Notes under the pieces: generated by a model
Seen by the model: only the letters and a program-made list of their open reading frames with translations
Databases searched by the model: none
What the model was told of the DNA's origin: nothing
Assembly (NCBI GenBank): GCA_037968815.1
Contig: JBBKWF010000008.1
Coordinates: forward strand, 248,001-312,000
Direction of reading: 5' to 3'
DNA length: 64,000 nucleotides
From: Pseudopedobacter sp037968815
GTDB taxonomy: Bacteria; Bacteroidota; Bacteroidia; Sphingobacteriales; Sphingobacteriaceae
Position numbers and translations under genes: made by a program
In this document: positions 26,043-34,426 of the stretch, piece by piece
How the letters are laid out: the number at the start of each line of letters is the position of its first letter
How positions within the stretch are numbered: position 1 is the stretch's first letter

Positions 26043-28496
26043 ATGTCGCAGTTTTCTTTTACAGCCGAAGAATTATCAAAAATTGTTGCTTTTAAATCGG
26101 TACTTAATAGCCCTCAACAGGTTGTTAAACATTTATTAACCGATAGCCGAAAAATTACCGATGCAAAAAACTCTGTTTTTTTTACTTTAAAAGGTACTAA
26201 AGACGCTCATCAATATATTGCCATGCTTTACAAGCTTGGCGTAAATACTTTTATTTTAACCGATTTAGACTTTGATGTAAAGCTATACCCAACTGCAAAT
26301 TTTATTTGGGTAAACAATTCAACTGTTGCTATGCAACAAATTGTAGCGGTTCATCGAGAACAATTTACTTACCCGGTTATAGGGATAACCGGAAGTAACG
26401 GTAAAACTATTGTTAAAGAATGGCTTTATCAGCTTTTAGCACCAGATTATGATATTGTAAGAAGTCCGAAAAGTTATAACTCGCAAATAGGAGTGCCACT
26501 TTCTGTTTGGCAGATGAGCAATGATTATAGTTTAGGGCTTTTTGAAGCCGGCATTTCTACTGTTGGCGAAATGCAAAACCTAGAAGAGGTTATTAAGCCA
26601 ACTATCGGTATTTTAACCAATATTGCTTCTGCTCATGATGAAGGTTTTGAAAGCAGAGAACAAAAATTAGAGGAAAAACTTTCTCTTTTTAAAAATGCTA
26701 GAAAAGTAATTTTACATCATCAATACGTTGAAAATTTATCAATAGATAAAGAAGTATTTACATGGAGCGTTGGGCAAGGTGGTGACTTAGTAATAGATAA
26801 AATTAATCACGATAACGGAAATAGCATTATAGATGCAACGTTTAACGAGCAAAAAATCACAATTAATATTCCTTTTAACAATCAAGTTTCGGTTGAAAAT
26901 GCAATTATTTGCTGGGCTACGTTACTAAGCCTAGGGATTAATCAAGAGGTAATTGCTAAACGGATGGAAAAACTGTTGCCTGTAAAAATGCGTTTAGAAC
27001 TTAAAAATGGCATTAATCAGTCTTCAATTATTGATGATTCTTATAATTGCGATTTTTTCTCATTAGATATTGCACTGGATTTTCTGAATCAACAAAATCA
27101 ACATCCTAAAAAAACTTTTATTCTTTCTGATATTCATCAATCGGGGAAACCAGCTAATGAGCTTTATCAGGATATTGCTAATTTAATAGAGAATAAAGGT
27201 TTAAATCAGTTTATCGGTATTGGTCCCGAGCTTTCGTTATTTAGAGATTTATTTCCTGCGGGTAGTTTGTTTTATGCAAGTACAAATGATTTTATGAAGC
27301 AATTTGTACGCAGTAACTTTAAAAACGAAACCATTTTATTAAAAGGATCTCGGGACTTTGAGTTTGAGAAAATCAGTAAAATATTAACTCAAAAAGTACA
27401 TGAAACTGTTTTAGAAATTAAGCTGAATTCAATTGTTCATAATTTAAAGCATTATAAAGCTAAATTAAAGCCTGGTGTAAAACTAATGGCAATGGTTAAA
27501 GCTTTTGCATATGGTAGCGGGAGTGATGAAGTTGCTAACTTATTACAGCACCATCGGGTAGATTATTTAGCTGTGGCTTATACGGACGAAGGAGTGGCTT
27601 TAAGGCAAGCGGGTATTGAGATTCCGATAATGGTTTTAAGTCCAGAAGTTTCTTCTTTTGAAGCTATTTTTGATTATAACTTAGAGCCTGAACTATACTC
27701 TTTAAGGATTTTAGAAGCTTTCGCAGATTTTTTAGAGGATAAAAGTGTAAAAGATTATCTCGTACATATCAAGCTAGATACTGGTATGCACCGTTTGGGT
27801 TTTGATAAAACCGCTATTGAAAGTTTATCGCAAACGCTAACTTCTCAATCTGTAATGCAAGTAAAGTCTGTTTTTTCGCACTTGGTTGCAAGTGATAACG
27901 ATGTTCATAACGATTTTACTTTGCAACAAATAGCAGATTTTGAAGCAATGACAAAAGAAATAGCTTCTGTTTTGCCTTATCATTTTATAAGACATATTTC
28001 TAATACATCTGGAATTAGTAAATGGCCCGAAGCTCAATTTGATATGGTAAGATTGGGAATTGGACTTTATGGTATTGAAAGCGTTGAAGAAGAAAAACCT
28101 TTACTGGCAAACGTTGCTAGTTTGAAAACCACAATTTCACAAATTAAGTTTTTAGATAAAGGCGATACTGTTGGTTACGGAAGAAGTGGTGTAATGCCAC
28201 AAAAAGGCAAAATAGCAACTGTTAAAATTGGTTATGCTGATGGTTACCCGAGAGCTTTAGGCAACGGTAAAGGAGCAATGCTTGTTAATAATCATTTGGC
28301 ACCTACTATAGGTAATATTTGTATGGATATGACAATGCTAGATATTAGCGGAATTGAAGCTACTGAAGGTGATGATGTAGTAGTTTTTGGAGAGGATTTA
28401 AGTGTATATGACGTTGCAAAGCAATTAAATACCATCCCCTACGAGGTGGTAACTAATATCTCTCAGCGTGTAAAAAGAGTTTATTTTTACGAATAA
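26043..28496 (+). CDS. MurF ligase-alanine racemase fusion
   Basis: The 817-residue protein joins two steps of peptidoglycan precursor synthesis. The N-terminal half (to about 445) is UDP-N-acetylmuramoyl-tripeptide:D-Ala-D-Ala ligase, with P-loop GITGSNGKT at 114-122, NIASAHDEGF and the DDSYNCDFF segment. The C-terminal half is alanine racemase: the PLP lysine in VKAFAYGSG near residue 485, HIKLDTGMHRLGF, RLGIGLYG, and YADGYPRALGNGKG. The fusion is known in Bacteroidetes and supplies D-Ala next to its use. A near-match box (CAAATTTG, 26030-26037) ends 5 nt before the ATG. Confidence 0.96.
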   Translation: MSQFSFTAEELSKIVAFKSVLNSPQQVVKHLLTDSRKITDAKNSVFFTLKGTKDAHQYIAMLYKLGVNTFILTDLDFDVKLYPTANFIWVNNSTVAMQQIVAVHREQFTYPVIGITGSNGKTIVKEWLYQLLAPDYDIVRSPKSYNSQIGVPLSVWQMSNDYSLGLFEAGISTVGEMQNLEEVIKPTIGILTNIASAHDEGFESREQKLEEKLSLFKNARKVILHHQYVENLSIDKEVFTWSVGQGGDLVIDKINHDNGNSIIDATFNEQKITINIPFNNQVSVENAIICWATLLSLGINQEVIAKRMEKLLPVKMRLELKNGINQSSIIDDSYNCDFFSLDIALDFLNQQNQHPKKTFILSDIHQSGKPANELYQDIANLIENKGLNQFIGIGPELSLFRDLFPAGSLFYASTNDFMKQFVRSNFKNETILLKGSRDFEFEKISKILTQKVHETVLEIKLNSIVHNLKHYKAKLKPGVKLMAMVKAFAYGSGSDEVANLLQHHRVDYLAVAYTDEGVALRQAGIEIPIMVLSPEVSSFEAIFDYNLEPELYSLRILEAFADFLEDKSVKDYLVHIKLDTGMHRLGFDKTAIESLSQTLTSQSVMQVKSVFSHLVASDNDVHNDFTLQQIADFEAMTKEIASVLPYHFIRHISNTSGISKWPEAQFDMVRLGIGLYGIESVEEEKPLLANVASLKTTISQIKFLDKGDTVGYGRSGVMPQKGKIATVKIGYADGYPRALGNGKGAMLVNNHLAPTIGNICMDMTMLDISGIEATEGDDVVVFGEDLSVYDVAKQLNTIPYEVVTNISQRVKRVYFYE

Positions 28497-28505
28497 TAAT
28501 AAATT

Positions 28506-29099
28506 ATGAAAAGGATTTTTGGAGCTTTATTTAGGTATTTTGTAAAGGGACTGTTGGTGGTATTACCTTTAGGTGCTGCTTTTTTTGTGGTTTTTTGGGC
28601 GTTTTCTTCTGTTGACGAATGGCTTAATTTAAGTGAGTTTATTTTTGTAAACCCAAGCACCGGAAAACCACTATATATACCAGGTTTAGGTTTGCTCTCT
28701 GTAATTGTAATTATTTTGATTGCGGGTTTTATAGCTACATATTTAATAACAGAACCAATTTACAATTGGTTTAACAGGTGGGTAAACAAAATTCCTATTT
28801 TTAAATTCATTTATTCATCTATAAAGGATTTAACCGAGGCTTTTGTTGGGGATGATAAAAAACTTAACGAGCCCGTTTTGGTAGAGGATAGCCACGGTTT
28901 TAAACGAATTGGGTTTTTAACGCAAAAAGACATGAGTAGCGTAGGTTTAAAAGGCGACGTTGCCGTTTATTTTCCATGGTCTTACTCATTTGCTGGTCAA
29001 GTTTTAATTGTGAAAGCTGAGCAGGTTAAACCATTGAAAATGACATCCTCACAGGCCATGAAGTTTATTGTTTCTGGTGGAGTAAGTTCTATTAATTAA
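28506..29099 (+). CDS. DUF502 family membrane protein
   Basis: The 197-residue protein has two membrane helices (about 10-32 and 57-84) and the DUF502 features GLLVVLPLGAA, an IPGLGLL turn, the NKIPIFKFIYSSIKDL segment and a final domain with FPWSYSFAGQVLIV. The family's function is not established. It starts 9 bp after murF-alr and is surely co-transcribed with it. Its stop codon shares TTAA with the convergent phospholipase-like gene. Confidence 0.9.
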   Translation: MKRIFGALFRYFVKGLLVVLPLGAAFFVVFWAFSSVDEWLNLSEFIFVNPSTGKPLYIPGLGLLSVIVIILIAGFIATYLITEPIYNWFNRWVNKIPIFKFIYSSIKDLTEAFVGDDKKLNEPVLVEDSHGFKRIGFLTQKDMSSVGLKGDVAVYFPWSYSFAGQVLIVKAEQVKPLKMTSSQAMKFIVSGGVSSIN

Positions 29100-30058
29100 T
29101 TTCGGATTTTGTAACGGATAAACCCGGTTGATATTCCAAATCGGGCAAAAGCATAATGGTCGGTAAAATAGATGTTGTAAGGGTCTTCTCCGTAATAACC
29201 TATGGTTGCCATTAAAAACACATTATGCATAAGCGGGAAGCTGTAGTTAGCGGTAATTTCTGCGTTTAGTCTTTTCTTTAAATCAGATATCTTACTGTTT
29301 TTATTTGGGTTAACAGCGTAAGAAAGTTGTGTATTTAATCTAAAAAATTCCTTTTCTAAACTTCTATTTCCTTGGCTTGTTGATTTGCTTTTCTTCCATT
29401 TCTTGTCTTTTTCAGAAGTGTAAAACCCGTATTTTCTGAATGATAAATCATATAGCAATCTGGTGAAACCATAATTGTCTTCAAGCGCTTTTTCGTAAGA
29501 AAACCATTTGTGCCATTCTAGTCCTAGTTTATGGTTGTAAGAACTGTAATCACTTCCATCAGTGTGATTTGTAAATCTACCAAACCGATAAGCGACGGTT
29601 AAGTAATTGGTGCTAAAATTACCATTATAGGTGTTTATTGTGCCGTCGAGATTTACTGCGCTTGCATCTTGACCGTTGGAGTGATGAGTGAAACTTAACT
29701 CGGCGTATTTGTAGTTTTCTACGTCTTTATTTAGACGGACAAACCCTGTTCCTCCTAATTTAAAACTGGGTGTTCTTACACCAGCAGATTCTTCGTTTCT
29801 AACACGAACTGTAAAATCAGGAATTACAGCAAAAGCAACAGGTGTGTTTTTAGGGGTAAATAATAGATAAGTGGTGGTTAGTTTGCCAGATAACAGGTGT
29901 TTAGACGGTGCTCCAATCTCAGAAAGAGGAGAGGTGTAGGATAATTCGCTGTTTTCTTTATAGCGTTCAACAAACTCTTCGTTAACCAATTTACTTGTTT
30001 GCCCAAATACTGTTAAACAGCTGATAGTGATAACGAATGCTATTATTGCTTTAATCAT
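29096..30058 (-). CDS. Outer-membrane phospholipase A-like barrel protein
   Basis: A 320-residue protein with a signal peptide (to about VFGQ, residue 20) and strand-rich mature part ending near STGFIRYKIRN. Residues 121-130 read LSFTHHSNGQ; the H-x-S-N-G string is the active-site pattern of outer-membrane phospholipase A (His and Ser of the catalytic site), and an Asn-rich strand follows (about 142-151) where the third residue would lie. If correct, it hydrolyses envelope phospholipids and is calcium-dependent. Overall similarity is modest, so a non-catalytic barrel is possible. Confidence 0.68.
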   Translation of the reverse strand: MIKAIIAFVITISCLTVFGQTSKLVNEEFVERYKENSELSYTSPLSEIGAPSKHLLSGKLTTTYLLFTPKNTPVAFAVIPDFTVRVRNEESAGVRTPSFKLGGTGFVRLNKDVENYKYAELSFTHHSNGQDASAVNLDGTINTYNGNFSTNYLTVAYRFGRFTNHTDGSDYSSYNHKLGLEWHKWFSYEKALEDNYGFTRLLYDLSFRKYGFYTSEKDKKWKKSKSTSQGNRSLEKEFFRLNTQLSYAVNPNKNSKISDLKKRLNAEITANYSFPLMHNVFLMATIGYYGEDPYNIYFTDHYAFARFGISTGFIRYKIRN

Positions 30059-30113
30059 ATTTTAATTAACGTTAAAGCTGTGTAAAAAGATTCTTTTAGG
30101 TGTTTTAAAAGTG

Positions 30114-30127
30114 TGAAAATATTTTCA
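30114..30127. promoter_or_regulatory. Palindrome TGAAAATATTTTCA, possible antitoxin operator
   Basis: A perfect 14-bp palindrome 19 bp before the -7 box of the toxin-antitoxin genes, the place where an Xre antitoxin could bind to repress its own promoter. Confidence 0.45.
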
Positions 30128-30145
30128 TTTCAAAAAGAAAAAGAT

Positions 30146-30153
30146 TACATTTG
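30146..30153 (+). promoter_or_regulatory. -7 promoter box TACATTTG of the toxin-antitoxin genes
   Basis: Exact TAnnTTTG ending 3 nt before the ATG at 30157. By the spacing seen at the SRP RNA gene the mRNA would begin at or next to that ATG, so it is probably leaderless. Confidence 0.55.
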
Positions 30154-30156
30154 GGT

Positions 30157-30612
30157 ATGAAGAATTATAAGATTTCTGATGAAGATGGTGCGCCGTTATC
30201 AATGGTTGCAGAAATTTTGGTGCCTTATCAAACTTACTTTCAATCACCAATTAATAGGTTGCAGGTGATAAAAGGTGGTTTATCTTCTAAATCTTTAGAT
30301 GATTTACTGCAAATAAGTGGTTCAACCCGCTTTGATATGGCCAAAAATTTAGATTTAACCGAGCCAACTTTGCGTAAACATTTAAATAATTCTAAAGAAT
30401 TAAGCACAAGCTTGAGTGAACACGTTTTATTTTTGTTAGAGCTCTATGATAAAGGTATAGATACTTTTGGTTCTGTTGATGAGTTTAAAAATTGGTTACC
30501 ACAACACAATATAGGTATTGATGCCAAGCCAGATGATTTATTAGATTCTATTACAGGTATCAACATTGTAATGAATGAACTCAACCGCATTGATCATGGT
30601 ATTTTGGCTTAA
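30157..30612 (+). CDS. Xre/MbcA/ParS-type antitoxin of a RES-Xre pair
   Basis: This 151-residue protein has an N-terminal extension, an Xre-like helix-turn-helix in the middle (STRFDMAKNLDLTEPTLRKHL, about 60-80), and the C-terminal toxin-binding domain (FGSVDEFKNWLPQHNIGI, then LLDSITGINIVMNELNRIDHG). The frame begins with a TTG at 30151, but this lies in the promoter box; the ATG at 30157 is chosen. It neutralises the RES toxin encoded 104 bp downstream. Known RES-Xre pairs have short or no spacers, so the gap is unusual. Confidence 0.92.
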   Translation: MKNYKISDEDGAPLSMVAEILVPYQTYFQSPINRLQVIKGGLSSKSLDDLLQISGSTRFDMAKNLDLTEPTLRKHLNNSKELSTSLSEHVLFLLELYDKGIDTFGSVDEFKNWLPQHNIGIDAKPDDLLDSITGINIVMNELNRIDHGILA

Positions 30613-30715
30613 AGTAAAGTTGAAAGTAAAAAGTATAAAGTAAAAAGACTCATATATTGGCAAATCAGCTAGTCCCTCGCTTTAAGCTTTCGGCTTCGAG
30701 CTTTCAAAGTCCTCA
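30611..30715. repeat. Two short 7-bp-period arrays between antitoxin and toxin
   Basis: AAGT recurs with G at 30614, 30619, 30626, 30633, 30640 and 30647, that is mostly every 7 bp. After a 20-bp break, GCT recurs at 30668, 30679, 30686, 30693 and 30700, again mostly every 7 bp. The array fills the whole intergenic space. Confidence 0.75.
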
Positions 30716-31186
30716 ATGTTAGTTTTTAGAATTACCCAAAGCAAATTTGCTTCTTCTTTATTTGCTCCCGGTTTTGCGGGCAGGTGGAACAGTGAAAATG
30801 AACGAATAATTTATACGGCTGGCTCTGCTTCGCTTTCTTGCTTGGAGGTTTTGGCGCATAAATCGGGTTCTGCACTAAACTCGGGAAGGTTTTCTATGGC
30901 TATGATTGATGTACCTGATAAACTATCCATTTCAGAAATAAAGCTTGCCGAACTGCAAAAGTTAAATGACGAATGGTATAAGGTTTTGAATTATCCCATC
31001 ACTCAAAAATTAGGGAACCAATGGTTAGCAGGAATGAAATCTGCTGTTTTAAAAGTTCCATCTGCAATTGTAGATAGAGAGTATAATTACTTGTTGAATC
31101 CATTGCACTCTGATTTTTCTAAAATTAAAGTGCTTGACGTTACGCCGTTTAACTTTGATTCGAGATTGAAAATGGATGTTAAGTAG
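30716..31186 (+). CDS. RES domain toxin
   Basis: A 156-residue RES toxin. The family's residues are in place: FRITQSKFA at the start (Arg), GRWNSENERIIYTAGSASLSCLEVLAH (Arg, Tyr and Glu of the active cleft, about 22-48), and DREYNYLLNPLHSDF near the end. RES toxins degrade NAD+ by phosphorolysis or glycohydrolysis and stop growth. The ATG at 30716 has no clear ribosome site and the repeat array lies directly before it, which may affect its ratio to the antitoxin. Confidence 0.93.
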   Translation: MLVFRITQSKFASSLFAPGFAGRWNSENERIIYTAGSASLSCLEVLAHKSGSALNSGRFSMAMIDVPDKLSISEIKLAELQKLNDEWYKVLNYPITQKLGNQWLAGMKSAVLKVPSAIVDREYNYLLNPLHSDFSKIKVLDVTPFNFDSRLKMDVK

Positions 31187-31196
31187 ATTTACTTTT

Positions 31197-31270
31197 TAGC
31201 CCTGATAGTAGTGGATACCGGCTTTGAGAGTAAGGCCTGCAGGCGTATGAACGGATAGCAGGATAAGCTT
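31197..31270 (+). repeat. Bacteroidetes palindromic intergenic element, copy 1
   Basis: The sequence begins TAGCCCTGATAGTAGTGGAT, has an inner imperfect hairpin (GGCTTT/AAGGCC), and ends ACGGATAGCAGGATAAGCT. The same ends (GATAGTAG..GGA at one side, ATAGC..GA at the other) appear in reverse orientation at 46054. I recall this type of element as common in genomes of this group. Confidence 0.6.
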
Positions 31271-31319
31271 CTTCAAATTACCGTAACCAAATAATAAATT
31301 TAAAGCTTAATGCAATGCT

Positions 31320-31327
31320 TATATTTG
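31320..31327 (+). promoter_or_regulatory. -7 promoter box TATATTTG of the RNA helicase
   Basis: Exact TAnnTTTG ending 6 nt before the ATG; the leader would be about 2 nt. Confidence 0.5.
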
Positions 31328-31333
31328 TAGCGC

Positions 31334-32569
31334 ATGAAATTTAGTAAATACCATATTGTACCAGAATTAAAGAAAAGTTTAGACGATTTAGGCTTTAAAA
31401 AACCTACCGATATTCAGTTTAAATCTATCCCACAAATTCTTTCGGGGCAAGATATTTTGGCCATTGCACAAACAGGAACGGGTAAAACTGCTGCTTTTGC
31501 AATTCCGCTAATTAGTATGTTGCATTATAATAAACGCCGAGAGCCAGAGCAAAACGTTAAGGCGGTGGTAATGGTGCCAACGCGTGAACTTGCGATACAA
31601 ATTGAACAGGTTTTTAATGAACTTGGTCAGTATACCGATGTGGAAACCATTTCATTGATTGGTGGTGTTGATATTGACCCGCAAATAGAAAAACTACGTA
31701 AAGGTGTTGATGTTTTGATTGCTACGCCTGGTCGTATTTCTGACTTGGTGCATAAAGGGCATTTGAACTTAAAAAAGATTGATTTTTTAGTGCTTGATGA
31801 AGCCGATCATATGCTGAATAGAGGTTTTTACAACGACATTAAGCATATATTACAGTTTTTACCTCGACGCAGGCAAACTATGTTTTTTTCTGCTACAATT
31901 GACGAAAACATTAAGGATTTAGCTTATGCTCTGGTAAGTAAGCCGGTGCGTATTCAGATTTCGCCGAAAGACCCGGTTTCTAAAAACGTAGACCATGCGG
32001 TGGCTTATGTGGCTATGGACGATAAGCGTTTCTTTTTAGAACGTGTAATTAAAGAAAATGCAGATAAAAAAATACTGGTTTTTGTACGTACAAAAGTGCG
32101 GGCAGAACGAGTGTTTAAAGCAATGGAACGCGTAAATATTGTCACTACAACTCTTCACGGTGATAAAGTACAGGAAGAACGTTTTAAAGTATTGGAAGAT
32201 TTTAGAGAAGGTAAAATAAAGATTTTAATTGCTACGGATGTAAGTGCCCGTGGTTTAGATGTAAAAGGAGTGGAGTACGTGGTGAATTATGATTTACCAG
32301 ATGTTGCCGAAAACTATGTGCATAGGGTAGGGCGTACCGGTAGAGGAAATAACCGTGGAAATGCAGTTTCTTTTTGTAGTGATGAGGAAAAGCCAATTTT
32401 AGAGGAAATTGAAACCTATTTAACACAACCTATAAAGGTGATGAGCATTAAAAAAACAGAATACGAGGAAACTCTTGCTGTTTCTGAAGGACACTTGAAT
32501 GATTGGCAATCGTTGATTAATGAAAACGAAGCGGCCGAAAAAAGACCTAAGAAAAAGAAGAAAAAATAA
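31334..32569 (+). CDS. DEAD-box ATP-dependent RNA helicase
   Basis: A complete DEAD-box helicase of 411 residues: Q motif KKPTDIQFKSIP, motif I AQTGTGKTAA (about 45-54), PTRELAIQ, GG, TPGR, DEADHML (motif II, about 153-159), SAT (about 183-185), FVRTK, TDVSARGLD, and HRVGRTGRG (motif VI). The C-terminus is short and ends in a lysine run (RPKKKKKK) that may bind RNA. It is nearest in layout to the RhlE group, which works in ribosome assembly and RNA decay. SRP RNA follows in the same direction. Confidence 0.95.
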   Translation: MKFSKYHIVPELKKSLDDLGFKKPTDIQFKSIPQILSGQDILAIAQTGTGKTAAFAIPLISMLHYNKRREPEQNVKAVVMVPTRELAIQIEQVFNELGQYTDVETISLIGGVDIDPQIEKLRKGVDVLIATPGRISDLVHKGHLNLKKIDFLVLDEADHMLNRGFYNDIKHILQFLPRRRQTMFFSATIDENIKDLAYALVSKPVRIQISPKDPVSKNVDHAVAYVAMDDKRFFLERVIKENADKKILVFVRTKVRAERVFKAMERVNIVTTTLHGDKVQEERFKVLEDFREGKIKILIATDVSARGLDVKGVEYVVNYDLPDVAENYVHRVGRTGRGNNRGNAVSFCSDEEKPILEEIETYLTQPIKVMSIKKTEYEETLAVSEGHLNDWQSLINENEAAEKRPKKKKKK

Positions 32570-32638
32570 TTTTATTTTTGATTATCAAGGGGTTAACATT
32601 TTGTGCCATTTGATTTTTTAAAATCTGTTAAAAAATGA

Positions 32639-32646
32639 TACCTTTG
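32639..32646 (+). promoter_or_regulatory. -7 promoter box TACCTTTG of SRP RNA
   Basis: Exact TAnnTTTG, ending 4 nt before the paired 5' end of the SRP RNA at 32651. As the RNA 5' end is set by its stem, this gives the spacing of box to transcription start in this genome. Confidence 0.75.
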
Positions 32647-32650
32647 CGCC

Positions 32651-32758
32651 GGGTTAGTCATCTACGACCAGCTCCTTCTGAACTCCCCCAGGGTGGGAAC
32701 GCAGCAAGGGTAAGAAGTTGTAGCGGTGCGATAGAAACGACTAGCCCATTTTTTTTTT
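32651..32758 (+). ncRNA. ffs: Signal recognition particle RNA, small bacterial form, with terminator run
   Basis: A hairpin RNA of about 97 nt: GGGTTAGTC (32651) pairs with GACTAGCCC (to 32747), and the apical part carries the SRP54-binding loop with AGGGTGGGAACGCAGCAAGG. There is no Alu domain, as usual outside Firmicutes. A run of ten T residues (32749-32758) follows the stem, so the RNA can act as its own terminator. Its partner, the Ffh protein, is not in the window. Confidence 0.93.
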
Positions 32759-32882
32759 CCTTTTATTTTTCATATAGACTTTCCCGATTAATATTGAATT
32801 AATAAAATTTGATTTTTTGGTGCTTAATTAAGCAACTCAGGTCTAATTTGAAAATATAAGTCGGTTTTCGCAAAGAATCTAA

Positions 32883-32890
32883 TATATTTG
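32883..32890 (+). promoter_or_regulatory. -7 promoter box TATATTTG of fsa
   Basis: Exact TAnnTTTG, 74 nt before the fsa ATG, giving a leader of about 70 nt with no hairpin that I can see. Confidence 0.45.
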
Positions 32891-32964
32891 AAACATTAAA
32901 ACGGTGCTTTAGTATTTTTTGAAGGCAGTCGTGAATAATTTTAAACAACCAAAATTATAATATT

Positions 32965-33624
32965 ATGAAGTTTTTTATTGATACCGCAAACTTAGCTCAA
33001 ATTAAAGAAGCTCAAGATTTAGGCGTATTAGACGGTGTAACTACCAACCCAAGTTTAATGGCTAAAGAAGGCATTACTGGCGACAAAAATGTATTACAAC
33101 ATTATAGAGATATTTGTGCAATTGTTGATGATAACGTAAGTGCTGAAGTTATTTCTACAGATTTTGAAGGAATGATTAAAGAAGGTGAAGCTTTGGCTGC
33201 ACTTGATAGCAAAATTGTAGTAAAAATTCCGATGGTTAAAGACGGAATTAAAGCTTTGAAATATTTTAGCGATAAAGGAATTAGAACTAACTGTACTTTG
33301 ATTTTTTCTGCCGGACAAGCTTTGTTAGCAGCTAAAGCAGGTGCTAGTTATGTTTCTCCATTTTTAGGAAGATTAGATGATATAGGTGCTGATAGTTTTG
33401 GCTTAATTGAAGATATCCGTTTGATTTTTGATAACTACGGTTACGAAACTGAGATTTTAGCGGCTTCAATCCGTAACTCTGTTCACATTGTTGAATGTGC
33501 TAAAATTGGTGCTGATGTAATGACAGGTCCTTTAAGTTCTATCATGGGCTTATTAAAACACCCATTAACTGATAGCGGTTTAGCTCAGTTTTTAGCAGAT
33601 CACGCTAAAGCAGCAGGTAAATAA
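32965..33624 (+). CDS. fsa: Fructose-6-phosphate aldolase / transaldolase-like protein
   Basis: The 219-residue TIM-barrel enzyme starts MKFFIDTANLAQIKEAQDLG and has GVTTNPSLMAKEG, the Schiff-base lysine in VVKIPMVKDGIKA (about 86-88), NCTLIFSAGQALLAAKAGASYVSPFLGRLDD and the EILAASIRNSVHI strand. Short transaldolases of this class (TalC/FSA) either cleave fructose 6-phosphate or act as true transaldolases; sequence reading does not separate the two. Length is normal. The gene stands alone, with a clear terminator. Confidence 0.94.
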   Translation: MKFFIDTANLAQIKEAQDLGVLDGVTTNPSLMAKEGITGDKNVLQHYRDICAIVDDNVSAEVISTDFEGMIKEGEALAALDSKIVVKIPMVKDGIKALKYFSDKGIRTNCTLIFSAGQALLAAKAGASYVSPFLGRLDDIGADSFGLIEDIRLIFDNYGYETEILAASIRNSVHIVECAKIGADVMTGPLSSIMGLLKHPLTDSGLAQFLADHAKAAGK

Positions 33625-33648
33625 TTTTTGCTTGTTTATAGTATTGAG

Positions 33649-33674
33649 AAGCCACCTTTTGGGTGGCTTTTTTT
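33649..33674 (+). terminator. Terminator of fsa
   Basis: AAGCCACC pairs with GGTGGCTT around TTTTG, followed by a T-run. Confidence 0.92.
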
Positions 33675-33763
33675 GTTGATATTTTTTCGGAAAAGTTTTA
33701 AATGACGGTTTGATAGTTTGTGCAGATATGGCATTACTTGTAGGATATCAAAATCAATAAAAC

Positions 33764-34426
33764 TTACCCTATCTGATTAATGACTCTTTCGGGAGGGTGA
33801 AATAGGCGTTGTTGCTTTTGCTTGCACTGTAAATAAAATTGGTTATAGGCTTCTTCCATTTGATTTACTTGACGTTCACCTTTATATTCAGTTAAGTATA
33901 CCCGAGCTACTGGTTTAAAATTCTCTAAGTAGTCAAGCAGTGTTACGCCGAAAAAAATTTGATAAGTTACTGTATCAGTACGTTTGAAAATATATTCCAG
34001 TCCGTTTGTAAAATGTATTCTGTTTAAATGCATAGAAAATAATCCTGCCTGCGGATAAATGCCTAACATTACTTTTGGGTCATTAACTAGCTCAACAGCA
34101 TAATTCAACGACTCAATCATTTTTCTTGACTTTTTATTTATTGAAAAACAACCAATGTATTTCAAGAAAGGAAATGCTTTTATTTGCGCCTCAATCACCA
34201 TCGCTTTTAATTCCTTTTTTAAAATGGTTCGGCATATACGATGCAGAATCGCACCATCATTATAACTATAATGATTCATCAACATTAAACAAGAACGATC
34301 CTGCTTTACCTCTAGTTCACCAATAAACTTTATTGAAGAAAAATGACGCAAAACCCATCGCTCGGCAATTTGTGCGCCAAACCATTTTATAATTTTATTG
34401 GGTCTATCTTTAATCATCAGAATCAA
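33764..34426 (-). CDS. PlsC-like acyltransferase
   Basis: A 220-residue acyltransferase of the glycerophosphate type: MNHYSYND gives the catalytic H-x4-D (about 50-57), and GIYPQAG stands at the place of the FPEGTR motif that binds the phosphate, here without the usual Glu-Gly-Thr-Arg. KYIGCFSINKKSRKMIE is the second conserved block. There is no clear membrane helix. It could acylate a lipid or, as in several Bacteroidetes, a carotenoid glycoside or an ornithine lipid; the altered motif III argues against normal lysophosphatidate acyltransferase. Confidence 0.8.
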   Translation of the reverse strand: MILMIKDRPNKIIKWFGAQIAERWVLRHFSSIKFIGELEVKQDRSCLMLMNHYSYNDGAILHRICRTILKKELKAMVIEAQIKAFPFLKYIGCFSINKKSRKMIESLNYAVELVNDPKVMLGIYPQAGLFSMHLNRIHFTNGLEYIFKRTDTVTYQIFFGVTLLDYLENFKPVARVYLTEYKGERQVNQMEEAYNQFYLQCKQKQQRLFHPPERVINQIG

